A DNA stretch of 64,000 nt from Lasioglossum baleicum (taxonomy: Eukaryota > Arthropoda > Insecta > Hymenoptera > Halictidae): contig NC_134935.1 of NCBI RefSeq assembly GCF_051020765.1, positions 7,689,579 through 7,753,578 of the forward strand, given 5' to 3'. Each line of letters starts with the position of its first letter. Positions within the stretch are counted from its first letter, which is position 1. Under the pieces are notes generated by a model. The model saw only the letters and a program-made list of their open reading frames with translations. It made no database searches and was not told where the DNA came from. This document shows, piece after piece, positions 24,001 to 36,335 of the stretch. The position numbers and the translations under genes were made by a program.

Positions 24001-26690
24001 TGGTGAACGCGCGATTACGAATTCGTCTCTCGAATCGGAGCTATCAAGAGATACACAGCGAGCTCCGTCCGAATTCTAATGAACTTGTTACAGAGCGATG
24101 GAATCCGCCGGAGGGATTCCGTTGATCACTGTCATTAACAGGCACGAGGAGCTGATTTACGTAACAGGAGGATAGCAACTTCGCTATGTTGAACGTCGTG
24201 TCGAGGAACCGAGGGCGGATCCTTGTTTCTCTGTGTCGTTCACGGTTCAATTCCGGCTTGCGTAACAAGTGGCTCCGTTTTCGTCGATGAATTGGCAAGT
24301 TTACGCGAATCAGAATTCCCATTTGCCACCATTGTGGCTTTGAAGCTCTATTTACACTGGGAACCTTGGCAAACCCTCAACAATTCTATCCCATACCGAA
24401 CCAAATTCATTTCCCTCGTAACTTCTCAGCACTCGAACGAATTTGAAATTGTTCAATACTTCTGTATTCTAGAAATTGCTAAACAGGTTCAATTTCATGT
24501 GAATAGTATAAAAAAGATTATACGCAAGAAAAACCTTCTAGGGTGAAAGATATGTCTTGATTTCGGAATTAAAATTGCCCCGAGTCCAAATCGGGTTAAT
24601 CTGTGCAAATAGAAAGGAGTCTTGAAGAACGATAAATCGAAAGCTCTGTAGAAACGGTGAAAAATTTTTTTCGCCAACGAATTTTTCACAGATTTGAAGA
24701 TTGAAGCCTTCGCTTTGCAACGCCACCTTTCAAATTGACACACGATTTTTTTTCACCGTTTCGTGGAACAGAAACGAGGACCATGCTTGGCTCCAGGAAT
24801 GAAGTCTGAGCATTAACGTCCATTTCCACTGAAATTATACTAAATAAGATTGCTCCCGAATTAAAATAATCGAAGAATCATCGAGGAAATGTTGGTCAGA
24901 CGGCGATCGCGTTTCAGAGTAACGCATTATCGCGGCGCATCAAGGAGCGACGCAAATTGCATCTAAATTACATCAACTCCCAAAGTTTCGTATTTTCACG
25001 GTAACGGGCTGTATTATAAGGGGCGGGAGAAACGAAACATTATTGGATTAGCGAGAACATGGATAACGGAAGGAATTTGCGAGAAGATGAGCAAGAGATT
25101 ACCTCCGAGTGGTGGGGAGGAGCAGCAGCCCGAGTATCCAACACAAAAGAGTAGGAAAGAAAAGGAGGAGGTGTTGATGGAAATGAAGAAGAAAAAGAAA
25201 ATCTTATATAAGAAGTTATACTTACACCGTCGCAGACAGATGCGCGCGCGTGTGTGTGTGTATGTTGCATTACGGAATTTGCATCTGAAGAGGACACGAG
25301 CGAAGTTAAGCGTAATTTAGTAGAGGATGTAACCGAACAGATGAAGGAAATAAGAAATTCTGTGGCCGGCTACGACATCGCTGCCATATCCTTTCATTTT
25401 TAGTAGCTCTTCTCCTCGAATTTTCTTTTTCCATTCTTCCCGCGCGCCGGTTTCTCTCGCGGCAATCGCCAACCACTGCACTCTCTGTGCTCACTCTTCA
25501 TTACTTTGCCATTTTCCACGCCGCACCGCCATTTTCCTGCTTCGATTCTATTCCTCTTCAATCCGATTTTTTCCCGCGCTGATTCCATTCGCTTTCGAGA
25601 TTTCGAACCGAGTTTTAGAGGTAAGCATTCTTCGCTGATCTTTGAAGTTGGATGTTATGTTTATGTTTTCATTTATAATATTTTTTAATCCATATGATCC
25701 CAGTTTTTCGATTGGAAAACGTCCACTGAAGGAAGCTTTGTATAAAATAAAACTTGTTCGTATAAATAAACTGTTCATTCTTCGTTCAATGATTTCTACA
25801 AGGCAAAAATAATACATAAGCTAGATTCATTTAATCCTATTACTGGTTTAAATTGCATCTACCCATTTTCGTAATAAATGCATAAAATCCGCAGTCTACT
25901 TATCAGGTACGGATGAATCAAAGCGAAGAAAATGATTTCGAATTTCGCGTTGAACGTTAAACCGAAAATCGCATCAAGGCATTCGCAACGAGCCGACACG
26001 TGAGACTCCACTCTAAGTAAGCAGAATCGAAGAACTTTTCGCGGAAGTGTCGAGAATGCGGGGGCGTATGTGGAAGGATGATAGGATTGATCAAAGGCGG
26101 TCCGTCGCACGGAAAATAAGGGAAAATAGAGGAAAGTTCGCTGGGTTGTTCTGTTGGTCACGTTCGCCATCGATCCGGGAAACGGTTCTCTTTTTTCCTC
26201 GACGAAGCTCCGCAATAATAGGACCGCGGCACGGCGCGGCGTATCGAAAATATTACGTGAAACAATATTTCTGTTTTCACCTTGGTTGCTGCCCCCCTTT
26301 TCCAGCCGGCGGCTGTTCAAAGCGAAAAATAAAAACTTTTCTCTGTGGCCGATTGTTGCTAACCGAAATTCTCAGGCGTTCCCAAGTCTCTCCTGATTCG
26401 ATCGATCCAGGAGGTCTCTCATCTTTAATTCAAACACTCCAAGACTCGTCTGATCGACGATCGATCATTCTCTCCGAATTCTCGACCGGTTCCTTCGAAG
26501 TCGTTTGTATTGTTGTTCGCGGATACACAGATGGAATCACGACGATCCGTATTTCGGTTTTATATTTATACGGTTCGACGGAGACGATGAATGAGAGGAA
26601 TGTCGGGAATCCCTCGGTCCACGGTTAGGCGAACGGAAATGTGGCTGGGAACCGGAAGTGGCCGCTGGAATCGATCAGCTGCGCGGAATA
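24001..26690. other. Non-coding; one MITE end at 25815-25898
   Basis: Mostly single-copy. A reversed end of the TAGACTGCGGAT MITE lies at 25815-25898 (interior 'taaattgcatctacccat', end AAATCCGCAGTCTA). A short GT run lies near 25248-25262. The longest ORF (26047-26628, 193 codons) sits in CpG-rich sequence opposite a 153-codon minus ORF and shows no domain; I do not call it a gene. Confidence 0.5.
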
Positions 26691-26692
26691 AA

Positions 26693-26948
26693 TATTTGAA
26701 AAATATATAAAAAAAAACTTTTTAAAAACCACGCTTATATTAAAATGCACTAAAAAAGTAATATTTTTAGACATTGGTGACTATAAATAAAAGCGTGGAG
26801 CGCTAAACTATATTGACGTAATCTTCGTGGGAGCTCCACGCTTTTATTTATAGTCACTAATGCCTAAAAAAATCATTTTCTCCTTTTTAGTGCATTTTAA
26901 TATAAGCGTGGTTTTTAAAAAGTCTTTTTATATATTTTTTTATTTCTA
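26693..26948. mobile_element. Solo palindromic MITE of the composite-element family
   Basis: The arms pair from AAATATATAAAAAAAAAC outward-in through AAAAACCACGCTTATATTA and 'gactataaataaaagcgtgg'. The asymmetric core contains CTATATTGACGTAATCTTCG. It matches the palindrome half of 19908-20672 and 39665-40437 but lacks the tail, so the palindrome can exist alone. Confidence 0.8.
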
Positions 26949-26950
26949 CA

Positions 26951-27120
26951 ATTTCAAAAAATTTGAGTTTATGCATTAATTGAGCTCCGTAGTATAGGAT
27001 TTATGTATTTGCCAGAAGAAAAGTCATGGAAACAAATTCGAAAGTCTCAAGAAAAATAATGCAATTTAACCGATGTTAAAGTTTTCGTTCAAAACTTCGA
27101 ACGGCAATGTCTCGAAAGTG
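26951..27120. mobile_element. Reversed internal fragment of the TCTGTGGTTG MITE family
   Basis: In reverse complement it follows 11820-11990: GGTTAAATTGCATTATTTTT, then 'tctggcaaatacataaatcc' and TAATGCATAAACTCAAAT. Terminal repeats are missing; the palindromic MITE abuts it on the left. Confidence 0.75.
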
Positions 27121-28912
27121 AAAGTACGTGACAAGCGGCGTTCTTCTCGACAGCCACAGATATTTCCGGAGTTGGCGGCGGGATATTCTCGCGTTTTGTA
27201 AATTTGCAGATGTTGCATAAAATTGGTGACGAAGGTGAATAGCGTGTCGACGGTCGGTGACGCGCGAACAAACGGGGATCGAGGGAAATCGGCGAGGCTT
27301 AAGGGCGAATCGACGCAGAAAAATACGGCACCGTGGAAAAGCATTACGCGACCATCCGCGTGGCCAGCCATCATTCTAGCATGATCGATGCTCGCGCGAG
27401 CATGCACCGCGAGCGGAAAACACCGGCGGGTTATTGGTTGTCATCCGCGAAACGCGATCGTCGAACCTCCATCAAATTTACGAGGGCTCGGTGAACACGG
27501 CAATTCGAGATTGCGACCGGCGAAAAATAAGGGGACGAGTCGGACAGGGATCATGGTCTGGCGAAATTCATGATCCACCCCGCTGCAGCCTCGAATTTGC
27601 ACTGTATTGCGCGCAAAGACAGATTTCACTTTATCCAAATGATTCCCGTTACGTTGTAGGTGTAATTTAAAACAGTAAATAAAACATGAGATTAATTTAG
27701 ACACACTGTTGTATTAGGTATACAAATTAATTCGCGGCCCTCACAATTATTATTTGTAATTTTGTTTTATATCCAAATCTTTTAATGGGATCATCCATCA
27801 CCTGTAAAAGGGTGCAACTGTATGGGATATGATGGGGATTATTTTCAAGACTTGAGTATGTCATAGTTGTTTGTAAATGAACACCAAATATATTAATTAA
27901 TACGTACACCTAATATTATTTTCAACCTATCGTTTCCTGTAATTCGCATACAAAAATTCTATTTTGCATAAAAATCCGCTGATTAAGGTTATCGAAAAAG
28001 GAGGAAATACTTTTCAGAAAAGTCCGTCCGGCGATAAATCGAGAAAGTCTTTACACGAATTAATAAATTCGACTTGTGTAGAAGGTTGCAGGCGCCCCAT
28101 CGATTTCGGTCGGAATTTTTGCGGAGGATCCTCGCGGAAATTGCTTTCCACGGTCCGGCGGATTCCGGCTCTTATTTCCGCGGGCTCATTTCTCGTTCTT
28201 TTGCGCTCTTTCTGCAGCGGCGGTTCGTTCGTTTACTCTAATTGAAGCTGCCGGTGTTCCGTGCGTTGCGGCTCATTTCGAAGTCGAGCTCTCTCCCTCC
28301 CTCTCCCTTTTTCTCCCATCTCTCGGCCACGGCCCCGGCCAGAAGCATTCGCGCTGCCAGAATTTCTCTGATGCTGTGGTCCCCGGGAAACGCAGGGTCT
28401 AATAATTTCCTATTAGATCTCAGTTTCGCGGCGTATTGGTCTTCCAGAGTCTCCCTCCTCTCTCTGGCTCTCTTCTCTAATTTCTTCTTTTTTTTTTCTT
28501 CGTTGCAGAGTTGGCCACCGGCGTCGAGTTCTCTCTCTCTCTGTCTCGATGGTTTCTTTTAAACGGCGCACCGCACCGAATCGCTGCCGGAAATCACTGC
28601 CAGGATCTCTCCTCCTCGCGGAAAGAAGAGAGTTACGCTCCCTCTCTCCCTCTCTCTTTCTCTCCTGTTCACTCTCTAATTGGCTAGCTCGTTCGTTGAG
28701 ACACCGACGCCCAGGAAATCGCTCGCCTTTGCTTTTCCATCGGACTTCGCCAAGGTTCGTTAGCCCCACGTCCCGATCAACCGGCAACCACTTCCTGCGA
28801 ATTGGCTGCGATTGTGATTCGATCGCGGTCTGAACCGATCCTATCGCGATCGTCTGAAATCATGCGCATCGATCGTTTGCCGGGAGACAAATCTTTTGTA
28901 GGTGGACGCGTC
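27121..28912. other. GC-rich non-coding with one MITE fragment
   Basis: A TAGACTGCGGAT-family fragment lies at 27910-27982 ('attattttcaacctatc' to TTTTGCATAAAAATCCGCTG). 28240-28720 is pyrimidine-rich with T and CT runs. The ORFs on both strands there reflect that bias. Confidence 0.5.
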
Positions 28913-29235
28913 AAAGACTTGTGAAGATCAACTTTGATTTTCTAGATGAAACCGTATTTATTCTCTGTAAAGAAGTGGATAATTATTTAGAAAAGGGTGA
29001 CTCTCGCCGATTCTGATGATCTAGACAATTTCTCGAAAACACCAACTGGTGCTTGTTGCACGACTTATGAACATCAACTTTGATTTTATAGATGAAGATT
29101 ATTACCACGCTTATATTAGCTTGCCGTGTCGTTGTTGTTGTATGCGTCAAATCTTGTAATTTTATATAAAGAAGTGGATAATTATTTAGAAAAGGGTGAC
29201 TCTCGCCGAATCTGATGATCTGGACAGTTCCTCGA
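28913..29235. repeat. Direct duplication of about 150-bp unit carrying a captured transposon tail
   Basis: Unit 1 (about 28928-29068) and unit 2 (about 29072-29250) share 'tcaactttgattttctagat' or close, 'gaagtggataattatttaga' and GGGTGACTCTCGCCGA. Unit 2 alone contains 29100-29163, the tail end of the composite element (ACCACGCTTATATTAGCTTG to 'gcgtcaaatcttgtaa'). Confidence 0.8.
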
Positions 29236-31156
29236 AAACGCCAACTGCCGTTCGTCGAAAATTCGCCCAAATCCCGGGGCAATAGCGAATAAGCAAATCG
29301 GTGCGCGTCTCGCCGTGAAATTTTAACGAACCCCACGCGCAATTACTCGCACAAATTCTGAAATTTCCCAGCTCGGCCAATGAGCCGAAATTCGAGCAGC
29401 CGGAGCCGCGTATTACGAAAGCATCCTGATCCAGCGTTTCATAAACACGATATCGCGAAATCGGCGAGACCAGAGAGACACAAAAGCGAGGGAACGGTCT
29501 CGCGATTCTTTTTTCTGTGGAATTTCGTTGCAGTCCGCAATACTTACGAGAAGAAAGCCGGTCATGCATTATTTATCCGCCCGCGGCGGATCACGCTAGA
29601 TCCTTGCCCCGTCGTCCTTGGGGAGCGAGCGCGGGCGCGACGAAACGCGAGAAACACTGTTATTTAGGGGACTCTGATTAAAACGGACCTAGGGGGCGTT
29701 CGCGGGGAAAAAATGGGCTCTAATTAAATTTCAGACAGGGCCGCGGACCGTGTCGACGCAATAACTAAACCGAGCTTAAAGTACGCTGAAATTTAATTAA
29801 ATTTCAGGGCATCGATGCGCGGCCCGGTACACGAGCTTACCATTAAAAAGCGGGCTCCGATGAAAGTTCGATATCCGTATCGGCTCAAGCAAAGCGAACC
29901 TCTCAGAAGAGCCTTTGAGAAAGCCCTGCGAACCTCCGCGAAGCTCTGTGGACATCGAAGAAGGAAATGCTTAACAAAAACCGCGAACATTTTCGCAATA
30001 GAGAAAGTTACTTCGAATGACCTTAGGAGTCCCACATTTTTGGGACTGCCTCTATTCTGGAACATTCATTGCTGAACTCTGATACTTGACCATTGAACGT
30101 TCCACCTTGAAACCTCGAATCTCGAACCTTGAAAAATAGAAGTGAGCAAAGTTGATGTAAAAATCTCATAAAGGAAAAAGTCTATTCCTCTTTCCGAGAC
30201 ACCAAAACAATCCCAGCGAGCCAACAAAACATCGACGAAACTTTAACGAGCGGGAAGAATCGAGCACAGAAGCTGGGTCGTGAAAACCGAGGAGCAAAGT
30301 TTCTCGCAGCCGCAGCCGGCCGGCCCGACCGCGACCTGGCGCGGTTAGCAGAAATGATCATGTGTGTGGGAGGCTCTCGAGCCCGAACGTGTCGCAACCC
30401 CTATTTTTTCCGGGCTGGGATGTCTCTCCTCGTGGTATCACGCGGAGAGGAGGCAGAGAGGAGAGGAGAGAGGTCGTAGCCAGAGTTGCGCGTGACACGA
30501 GAATTGAAATATCGCGGAGCAGCCAGAAGTTTCGTTCCTCCCTCGGAACGCGAACAATAGGCACGGATAAGGGAAAAAAAGGGGGTGGGAAAGGGGTAAA
30601 TGGCCTCGGTGAATGGCGGCCGCTTTGGGCCGAGCGTTTCGAGGCGTGCTTGTCTCGTACGAATAATCCTTTAGCCTGCTAGGAGTCGCGAGACTTGCTG
30701 CTCCCTGCTCTCGGTCCCTTTGCGTCCCTTTTGCCGATCCTTTTTTACGCGTAACATTGAACGTTGAATACAGAATTACGAGTATTCAATGTGGAATATG
30801 GTGTGTGCAAGGTTCAGTCCTCGGTGGTCAACGTTTGGTGTTCAATTTTGAGGAATTCTCTCTATTTAGAATTTGAGAATTAGAGGAAATAAATTAGTCT
30901 AAGAGTCGAAGATTACATTAACAATTTAAGACAGCATCCACTTCTACGACTAACCCCGATTTTTCCCAATATTCTTGACCACCTCCACCACATTTTCATA
31001 TCCCTTAAGAAGCATCTTTCCGTTCTAGTGTTTGGTCTTCAGCCTGTTCTCGCGTAAGCTATAACTTTCTACAGTCGTCCTACCTAAAATATAATCTGTA
31101 TATGATTATACAGTTATTCCATCATTGGTCGAAACACCTCGTCCTTTACTAATTAC
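29236..31156. other. GC-rich non-coding
   Basis: ORFs at 29380-29667, 29815-30075 and 30362-30682 lie opposite minus ORFs with no domain. About 30080-30140 and 30750-30850 contain short CTTGAAC/TTGAATG-type repeats. Block TTTAATTAAATTTCAG at 29790-29808 recurs, slightly shortened, at 29718-29733. Confidence 0.45.
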
Positions 31157-31334
31157 TAGACTGCGGATCTTTATGCAAAATAAAAATTGTCTGCATCGAT
31201 TGCAAGAAATAGAAACTAATTTGAATGTTAGAAGAGAAATTATATATTGACATCGTTAATTTTAAAAATTTTCCAACAATTTTCGATTTCGTCTACTCAA
31301 TTTTGCTATAAATGCATAAAGGTCCGCAGTCTGC
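31157..31334. mobile_element. TAGACTGCGGAT-family MITE, complete, about 178 bp
   Basis: The left end is TAGACTGCGGATCTTTATGC, the right end GCATAAAGGTCCGCAGTC. Cleanest terminal repeats of the family in this window. Non-coding. Confidence 0.8.
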
Positions 31335-31470
31335 TAATTACCTAGCACGGGTTCATGTAACCAAGGCAGGAGCGACAGACGCGAAAAAAGTTATTTTACG
31401 CGCGTACAAAGGGTCAATCGATATCGATTTTTCAACGTTCCCGCAAATGAGATTTCGCTGTTACTAATTA

Positions 31471-31671
31471 TACAGCGGATATCTATGCGAAATAAAAATG
31501 TTCTACCTGAATTGCAACAAACTGGAGTGAAATAGAAATGTATTTTCTCTCTGTGAATATGGTTGATAGGTTGAAAATAATATAACAGTATTTTTAAATT
31601 CTTCTAATGTTTTTACTGCATTAAATCGCACTTGCCCATTTTTGTTACAACTGCATAAAATCCGCTGTCTA
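31471..31671. mobile_element. TAGACTGCGGAT-family MITE, second copy, same orientation
   Basis: Ends TACAGCGGATATCTATGC and GCATAAAATCCGCTGTCTA. The interior (CAACAAACTGGAGTGAAAT, 'taggttgaaaataatata') is the closest match to the fragment at 58-176. It lies 136 bp from its neighbour. Confidence 0.8.
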
Positions 31672-32609
31672 TTAATAATGAATGAAGTTTGGCCCACATT
31701 AATTCATAGGATCGAAACGGCATGGTTTCCGGCCGGCAGTTCTCCGGCGTTTGCTATTGTCTTGTCCACGCGGTGCTCGCCGTTTCTTCGTGATTCAGCG
31801 TGCTCTCGGTCGATCGATCGTTCTCGACAAGCATGATCGCCCATCACGGTAGCTCGGCTCATCTCGGCCTCGGCTTCTGCTTGCCTATTCATACAGGCTC
31901 GCCAGGCCATCGAGGCGTGTCCTTTTGATCACGTAGCGAGACCGAGCTCCGAATCAGATACAAAGTGACGTTCCTGTCCCCGTTTCTCTCCCCGGGAACT
32001 GCAAGATGAATCAGCTCGTAATACAGCATCCCCTATTCGTTCCCCTACTCCGTGTACCTTTCGAATAATTTCCACCTGTCCCACCCGCATTCATTCTCCA
32101 TTCCCTCTCTTTCTCTGTTACTTTTCTGTCTATCGCCCGGGGAAAAACGTTGAATAGCTTTTCCAGCGTATTGCTTTTCCATTACCGTCTCGTCATTGTA
32201 GCCAGCCACCGATGATATCCTCGGTTGTTACTGCACGCTTTCTCTGATTCCGTAATGCGAACCTGGATCTGGGCTGCTGCCGCTTTGTAATTATTCTACC
32301 GGACCGTTTGTTCGCGTTAAATTAGCTTCAAAGTAATTGATTCGAAATGTCCCCTCTGGATAACCATCGACAATCCGGCACGCGGTATCATTCTTCATAT
32401 TTCCGTCAGCTTTCATTTTGTTGGTTTTATGGAAGCCAAGGTAATTTTGTAATAAAAAGATATCTTTTGAACGATATTTATAGGATGCTCTATCTTCCAA
32501 AGATAGTCCTCGATTGACCGAGTGCGGTAACTCATCGAAACATTTGAAACCGCAGCTCTATCTTTGATTTCGACCTTAAAGATATCGCGAAATACAATGT
32601 AACGGCAGT
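31672..32609. other. Non-coding, single-copy
   Basis: Short ORFs on both strands at 31642-31910 and 32291-32500, none with a domain. Confidence 0.4.
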
Positions 32610-32880
32610 TACAGGTTGAACATCATGAAAAATTGCAATTTTTACCACTTTTGATCGTTTTCAGAACGTATATAATTTATACGAATTTACAAAACACACA
32701 CATCTTTTAAATTTTCTTTATTGGGCCAGCTAGAAAAGTTGTAAACATCCATTCTTACTATTTCCTTCAAATGCATTTATTTAATATATTCATTAGACGT
32801 CATTTACTAAACTAATTCTTCTTACAGAGAAATTGAAGTCGTTTTTGGTCCAATCATAAAAAAGTTAAAAAAACTAACTG
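32610..32880. mobile_element. Decayed right arm of the 22843-23472 element family
   Basis: It shares 'tttttaccacttttgatcgt', ATTGGGCCAGCTAGAAAAG and ACAGAGAAATTGAAGTCG in the same order as 23170-23460. The opposite arm is absent, so it is a half element. Confidence 0.75.
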
Positions 32881-33586
32881 TATATAATACATATATAATT
32901 CTCGGAACATATATCAATATATTTACGTGTGATGTTCACAAAATGTTCGGGATTGTTCAGATCGATTCTTAAACATCATCAATGACTTAAACATCCCCCA
33001 CCGTCCTCCATCTACTCGAGGATTTCAGGCTCTTCAGAGCCGTGGAGTTCTTCAGAAACAGTGGGCCAAGCCGGAAAATTGAGAAACGACCTCCAGGCGA
33101 GATAATTTGAATTTTCGCGATGGCCAGCGATTAAGTGGAATTAAAGGACAAGCGCGACGGTCCAGGCGGGTCGCAATTATTTTCGATTCACCAGCAGGAC
33201 GCGCGGCCCTCTCTCCGCCACAGGAGCGGAATGTATTTTCCAGAACCGATATCGTTTGTCGACCGGTCGGTCCATCGGATCGAGTTTATATTCCGGGGTC
33301 GAAACGATTCCAGCCCGTCGAAACGACGGTTAATGAAGAATTCACGGGTCGCTCAATTGACCCGATTTTAATCGCTACAACCGGCCGTTCGCTACCTCGT
33401 AAAGTCGCGAGTGTTTACGTCGGGGATAAGAGCTGGCTGCAGGCGACTAACTGTGTTTATGCTTTCCTCGACAAGTTGGATTCGGCCGAATTAGCACGGG
33501 CGTCATTGCGTTCTAAACCCGGAATTTCGAATTCGCGAAATCGCCGGATTCAACACATTCGGGGTCTAAGTTTCGTCATTTCACCT
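32881..33586. other. GC-rich non-coding
   Basis: The 286-codon ORF at 33107-33967 starts here, but its upstream half shows no domain and its downstream half is only a minisatellite. Confidence 0.45.
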
Positions 33587-33850
33587 TCAACACTCATACT
33601 TGAAGATTTGAGCTCTACAACTCTCATACTTCAAGATTTGAGCTCTACAACTCTCATACTTCAAGATTTGAGCTCTACAACTCTCACACTTCAAGATTTG
33701 AGATCTACAACTCTCACACTTCAAGATTTGAGCTCTACAACTCTCATACTTCAAGATTTGAGATCTACAACTCTCACACTTCAAGATTTGAGCTCTACAA
33801 CTCTCATACTTCAACATTTGAGCTACAGCTCTCATACTACAACATTTCAC
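33587..33850. repeat. 30-bp minisatellite, about eight units
   Basis: Units of the form TACTTCAAGATTTGAGCTCT plus ACAACTCTCA differ mainly at GAGCTC/GAGATC and CATACT/CACACT. As 30 is a multiple of 3, the array stays open on both strands: 10-residue repeats with LQDLSSTT on plus, AQILKYESCR on minus. The last units (33810-33850) decay into shorter CTCATACT spacers. Confidence 0.95.
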
Positions 33851-35248
33851 CTTCAACGCTCATACATAGACATTCATACTTCAACACTCATGTACTTCAA
33901 CATTTGGCTTTCCACTGTCCTACTTCAACGCTCACGCTCCAGCATTCGACCTTCAAAAAAGCTCTGACTCGCAACCCAGTGAAAATCCCCGAGCTTTTCT
34001 CTCATCCGTGGCAAGCTCTCTTTCAGATCTTGATTTACACTGTAAGATCCCGGTCCCCGTGAGTATTCCTCGACGACGCGACGGTCCGATGAACCTTCAT
34101 AGAAATGGTTGAACCCGCTTCTGGTCCCCAGGATCCTTTCATTCAGCGATCTAGCTGCAGCACAGAGATCCCCGGGCTTTCAAACGGCATCATACCGCCA
34201 TGGATATCGAGCTTTCAAGTGTAAGCCGCGCCCTTTTGCGAACGTTATCCCGATTCGGTCAGCCAAACGATTAAAATCCCTGCTCGGCGACCGTTCGATC
34301 GGAATAACTTGCTTGCAGCCTTTCCAGTTCGGTGGAAAGGACACGTGTCGATGACTGCGTTTCGAACTGCATTTATTCGCATAGAATGATGCGTTACATG
34401 GATTTTTTTTATGCTGCATGGTGGTCGATCCGGTTTAACGGAGCGCTAACTTTTTAGCGTAACCCGAAAGCGGTCTCTGCTCGCTGATGAAGCGATTAGC
34501 TGCGAGCATTGGCAACGCGGTAAAGAAAATATGGTGTAAACGTGCTGGATCGGGATTATGACCTCTTTTACTCTCGAATCACGTTGATTACTCGTTTTTA
34601 CAGTGACCGGACCCTGGCGGAGGAGTGGGCGAACAGCATCGTAGAAGGGGAAGAACTGGTACGAATCAAATTTTCACAAACACACTTTAAATAAAAGACA
34701 ACAGAGAAATATTACTTGGAAAAAAGCGACACTAAAAAATTACAAAAACAGCAACGAAAATTTAAGGGCACAGCACTGACCCGAGGATCTCTGCCCTCTA
34801 AATCTTCCGATGATCGCCGACAGATAAAAAAAAAGTGGATCCAGCGTGTGCCACGGGCAGCCAGGATCGATGGATTCGGGTTACAACATCGTTTCGCGCG
34901 TATCGCGCTTCACAGCTGGAATTAATGTTTGCCTTACACTCCTCGCCGTCATTCCGAAAAAATGGATTTACTCGCTCTCCCTCTCCTTTCTGGTTCGAGC
35001 AGTTTTCCTCTACAGCGTTTTGCATGATTCGATAGATCGCCAAACGAGTTCCGCGGCTCTGTAAACTTTTGTATTTTCGAGTCCGACGGATCCGAGATCG
35101 GATCGAGCAACGTTTGCCGTGTTCCGCCGCACTGTTCCGGCTTAATCGAATACTGGGTTTTATATTTCAAAGCGAGCATGAGAATTACGAGGCAGGATCC
35201 TTGCGACATCAATCCCATTAGAACCGACAGACTCTCATTGTGTCGGAA
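33851..35248. other. Non-coding, single-copy
   Basis: ORFs at 34109-34419 and 34716-35218 on both strands overlap without domains. No RNA gene recognised. Confidence 0.4.
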
Positions 35249-36335
35249 TTCAAATATTTAAATAAAAATAAATTTTTAAAAACACCACGTTTTTAAAACG
35301 GACTAAAAAGTATAAAATGATTTTTCCTAGCCCCATACAGATTCCTAACCCCGTACAGATAGTCCTGAATATTTGTGATTGTGAATTTTGAATAGCTATG
35401 AGAATACTTTGTAAGATTTAAAACGAAAATCGTGGGGCGCAAGATAATACATAGTAAGGAGTGTAGAGACAGTAGCTACCGTTGAGAAAACTCGCACAAC
35501 AGTTCATATCATTTGCAGTGCAATAAAATTGTTAGTGATTTAGGTGAACTATTCATGCATCAATTATCTATTGCATGCGCCCCACGTTTTTCGTTTTAAA
35601 TCTTACAAGTATTTTCATAGCTATTAAAAATTCACAATCATAAATTTTCAGGACTATCTGTACGGGGTTAGGAGTCTGTATGGGGATAGGAAAAATTATT
35701 TTATACTTTTCAGTCAGTTTTAAAAAAACGTGGTAATTTTTAAAAATTTCTTTTTATTCAAATAATTATTTTCTGCTTTTCAGTCTTGTGTGTGTGTGAA
35801 ATTTTTCAATCGATTTTAATCATTTTGATGAGATTATAACAGACTTAAACAGACACATGTAGTAAATTTCAAGACGGTATTGCAACCGCGTCCTATCGAA
35901 AACAAACGCCTTGGTAAAATATGTCAAAGATAAAGGTTCGACGGAGAATTTCGGTGTAACTGTTCTTTCGCTTGGTAAACAAACATTATAGTATAATAAT
36001 ACGTAGTAACTTTGTAAACACCGCACACTGATCTCCTTCGGTGCGAAGCGGATCAGTGGAGTGGGAATGAGTCAGAGTGGGAACCGAGTGGGTAGTACCG
36101 AGCGTCGCGCGGGGAGGTGTAACGGTTAAATTTTTAATAGTTTATATCTCCTAAACGCATAGGCTTTTTAAAATTTTTTTTTTAAATATTGCATTGTCAT
36201 CCAGTTCTGAGCTATGTTTAAAATTTCAAGTCTCTAGCTCATCGAGGAGTTAGTTTAAAAACAAACGCAAAATTTGTACCGAACAGACAGACAGACAAGA
36301 AAGCAAGCTAATAAAAACGTAGTAAAAACTATAGT
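35249..36335. mobile_element. Composite palindrome-plus-tail element, diverged copy
   Basis: The palindrome half (about 35249-35765) has arms ATTCAAATATTTAAATAAAA, 'cccgtacagatagtcctgaa' and TTTAAAACGAAAATCGTGGG, each with its complement on the other side. The tail (about 36020-36335) carries GATCTCCTTCGGTGCGAAG, 'gtgggaatgagtcagagtgg', 'ccagttctgagctatgttta' and ends in AGCAAGCTAATAAAAACGT. Blocks and order match copies 1 and 2, but the palindrome sequence is largely different. 35766-36019 between the halves is not palindromic. Confidence 0.7.

Noticed and set aside
24240..24260. GGTTCAATTCC, a tRNA T-arm-like motif
   Set aside because: No A-box, anticodon arm or acceptor pairing upstream.
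26047..26628. 193-codon ORF
   Set aside because: CpG-rich region with a 153-codon ORF on the opposite strand; no domain or repeated motif.
33587..33850. CRISPR-like array
   Set aside because: Units are contiguous with no unique spacers, and the genome is eukaryotic; this is a minisatellite.
33107..33967. 286-codon ORF as a repeat protein gene
   Set aside because: Its second half is a 30-bp minisatellite open on both strands; the first half has no domain and sits in CpG-rich DNA.
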